This document shows positions 6,742 through 7,644 of a stretch of DNA of 7,644 nucleotides, piece after piece (the first letter of the stretch is position 1; the number at the start of each line of letters is the position of its first letter). The notes below the pieces were generated by a model that was not told where the DNA came from, searched no databases, and saw only the letters and a list, made by a program, of their open reading frames with translations. The position numbers and the translations under genes were made by a program. The stretch is from Desulfobacterales bacterium (GTDB lineage Bacteria; Desulfobacterota; Desulfobacteria; Desulfobacterales; C00003106). The stretch spans positions 1 to 7,644 of the forward strand of contig JAUWMN010000064.1 of assembly GCA_030613165.1 (NCBI GenBank), given 5' to 3'.

Positions 6742-6763
6742 GGTTTCGCCTTGATCTCCCCAA

Positions 6764-6791
6764 TGGACGCTTTTTACGAAACCGTTATAAT
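6764..6791 (+). promoter_or_regulatory. Candidate sigma70-type promoter of the inositol-monophosphatase-family gene
   Basis: A perfect TATAAT (6786-6791) is preceded at 16 bp by TGGACG (6764-6769, 4/6 match to -35). The predicted start near 6798 leaves a leader of about 74 nt that includes the inverted heptamer array. Pattern only; read-through from polA is also possible. Confidence 0.35.
6770..6782. repeat. Solo remnant of the MITE terminal repeat
   Basis: CTTTTTACGAAAC is the exact reverse complement of 2216-2228 (GTTTCGTAAAAAG), the left end of the element at 2211-2369. An opposing GGTTTCG at 6742-6748 could be the other decayed end. CTCCCCAAT (6756-6764) also occurs within the loop insertion of that element (2293-2301). 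The short match makes this tentative. Confidence 0.4.
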
Positions 6792-6820
6792 TGACTGTTT
6801 GAGTATCAAGAGTTTGTTCT

Positions 6821-6855
6821 TCCAATAGACAATCTTCAATCTTCAATCTTCAATT
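6821..6855. repeat. Inverted heptamer array in the leader of the IMPase gene
   Basis: On the plus strand TCCAATA, GACAATC, TTCAATC, TTCAATC, TTCAATT follow each other with a 7-bp period, the reverse complement of the GATTGNN words after polA. The array ends 16 nt before the ATG at 6872, immediately next to the AGGTG ribosome site. Confidence 0.7.
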
Positions 6856-6871
6856 AGGTGCGGACACGAAA

Positions 6872-7644
6872 ATGACTGAACAGATCGATTTAACACAAGT
6901 CAGAGACACAGGCTTTGCCGCGGTTCAAAAGGCCGCGGACTTTCTTCGCGATCGCTTCGGACAAGCTCATTCCATCAAGAAAAAAGGGGCTATTGATCTG
7001 GTTACGGAGGCCGATGAATATTGCGAGCGCCTTATCATTGATACCATCCTTGCCGCATATCCGGATCATTCCATCCGTGCGGAAGAGAGCGGAGATGTCT
7101 TGACCCGGTCTCCCTGCCAATGGATTATCGATCCGTTGGACGGCACAACCAATTTCGCTCACAACCTTCCATGCTTCAGTACATCCATAGCCCTTGCCTT
7201 AAACGGCGAGACCGTATTTGGCGTAGTTGAAAATCCTGTTTTGAGGGAACGCTTCTGGGCGGTTAAGGGGGAAGGTGCCTTCTTGAACGGAAAAGAGATC
7301 CGGGTTTCATCAACTGAAAGTCTTTCGGAAAGCCTCTTGGTCACAGGGTTCCCCTATGACCTGAAGACTATTATAGATGCGTTGATGGCGCGCTTTCAAC
7401 GTTGTCTGGAGGCTTCACAGGGTATTCGGAGATTGGGATCCGCAGCTATTGATCTTTGTTATGTGGCGTGCGGTCGTTTTGACGGTTTTTGGGAACAAAA
7501 TCTCCACCCCTGGGATACGGACGCAGGCGTCCTCATTGTAAGAGAGGCGGGGGGGATTGTTACCGATTTTGCCGGTGGGCCCCATCAGAGAGACATGAAA
7601 GAAATTTTGGCTACAAACGTTCGGATCCATGAGGAGCTTATTGG
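6872..7644 (+). CDS. Inositol monophosphatase family protein (C-terminus off the right edge)
   Basis: 257 codons are visible from ATG 6872, and the frame is still open at the edge. Members are usually 255-275 aa, so only a few codons should be missing. The Mg-dependent sugar-phosphatase signatures are in order: DLVTEADEY (42-50), E71-E72 in AEESG, WIIDPLDGTTNF (84-95) with metal ligands D87 and D90, GSAAIDLCYVACGRFDGFWE (189-208), and WDTDAGVLIVREAGG (214-228) with D215. The common form of the last motif is WDxAAG; here D replaces the first A. The closing LATNVRIHEELI matches the usual ending. Predicted reaction: hydrolysis of inositol-1-phosphate or a related sugar or nucleotide phosphate (SuhB, CysQ and archaeal FBPase relatives are alternatives; SuhB-like is closest by motif). 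It is cytosolic. AGGTG lies about 11 nt before the ATG. It is 186 bp downstream of polA, on the same strand. Confidence 0.95.
   Translation, partial: MTEQIDLTQVRDTGFAAVQKAADFLRDRFGQAHSIKKKGAIDLVTEADEYCERLIIDTILAAYPDHSIRAEESGDVLTRSPCQWIIDPLDGTTNFAHNLPCFSTSIALALNGETVFGVVENPVLRERFWAVKGEGAFLNGKEIRVSSTESLSESLLVTGFPYDLKTIIDALMARFQRCLEASQGIRRLGSAAIDLCYVACGRFDGFWEQNLHPWDTDAGVLIVREAGGIVTDFAGGPHQRDMKEILATNVRIHEELI

Noticed and set aside
6686..6855. CRISPR array
   Set aside because: The units are 7 bp with no unique spacers and no cas genes; this is a simple short-period array.
6686..6855. Classical intrinsic terminator after polA
   Set aside because: The complementary arms are separated by about 93 nt and no T-run follows either arm.

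Overview
The window reads as chromosomal sequence of a Gram-negative, probably anaerobic, deltaproteobacterial-type organism (Desulfobacterota or a close relative, often seen as metagenome-assembled genomes). The grounds are indirect. They are a soluble sensor with an N-terminal 'two-CW' cysteine motif, a REC-HD-GYP regulator next to a tiny excisionase-type HTH gene, REP-like GTCATTCCCGCGAAGGCGGG palindromes, and short degenerate tandem words between genes. No rRNA, tRNA, CRISPR array, transposase or phage gene is visible. The taxonomic guess is an inference from gene style, not a measurement.

Layout. Positions 1-2153 (minus strand) hold a signalling operon read right to left. A 57-aa excisionase-type helix-turn-helix protein (1980-2153) comes first, followed after 8 bp by a REC-HD-GYP response regulator (871-1971), a predicted cyclic-di-GMP phosphodiesterase. 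After 82 bp comes a cytoplasmic two-CW / HAMP-like / PAS sensor protein that runs off the left edge (1-788). Positions 2154-2627 are non-coding: a 159-bp MITE-like repeat with terminal inverted repeats (2211-2369), an AT-rich stretch, and a large imperfect hairpin built of octamers that touches the next gene's stop codon. Positions 2628-3662 (minus) encode a CNNM/DUF21-CBS membrane protein without the usual C-terminal CorC domain. The divergent spacer 3663-4006 carries a perfect 27-bp inverted pair of REP units and one promoter candidate in each direction. Positions 4007-6685 (plus) are a complete polA with all three activities apparently intact. A 186-bp spacer with inverted heptamer arrays leads to an inositol-monophosphatase-family gene (6872 to the right edge), which probably lacks only its last few codons.

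The protein genes are mostly familiar. The HTH, regulator and sensor genes plausibly form one c-di-GMP control module. polA, the CNNM protein and the IMPase are housekeeping genes with no obvious functional link to it. The least explained signal is in the spacers. Four of them contain short degenerate tandem arrays with a strict 7- or 8-bp period and a different word in each. Three arrays stop 16-20 nt upstream of a start codon, just before the ribosome-binding region. One begins on the first base after the polA stop codon, and another runs across the CNNM stop codon. In two spacers the arrays come as inverted pairs able to fold into long stems. A compensatory base pair in the REP palindromes also suggests that their folded form matters.
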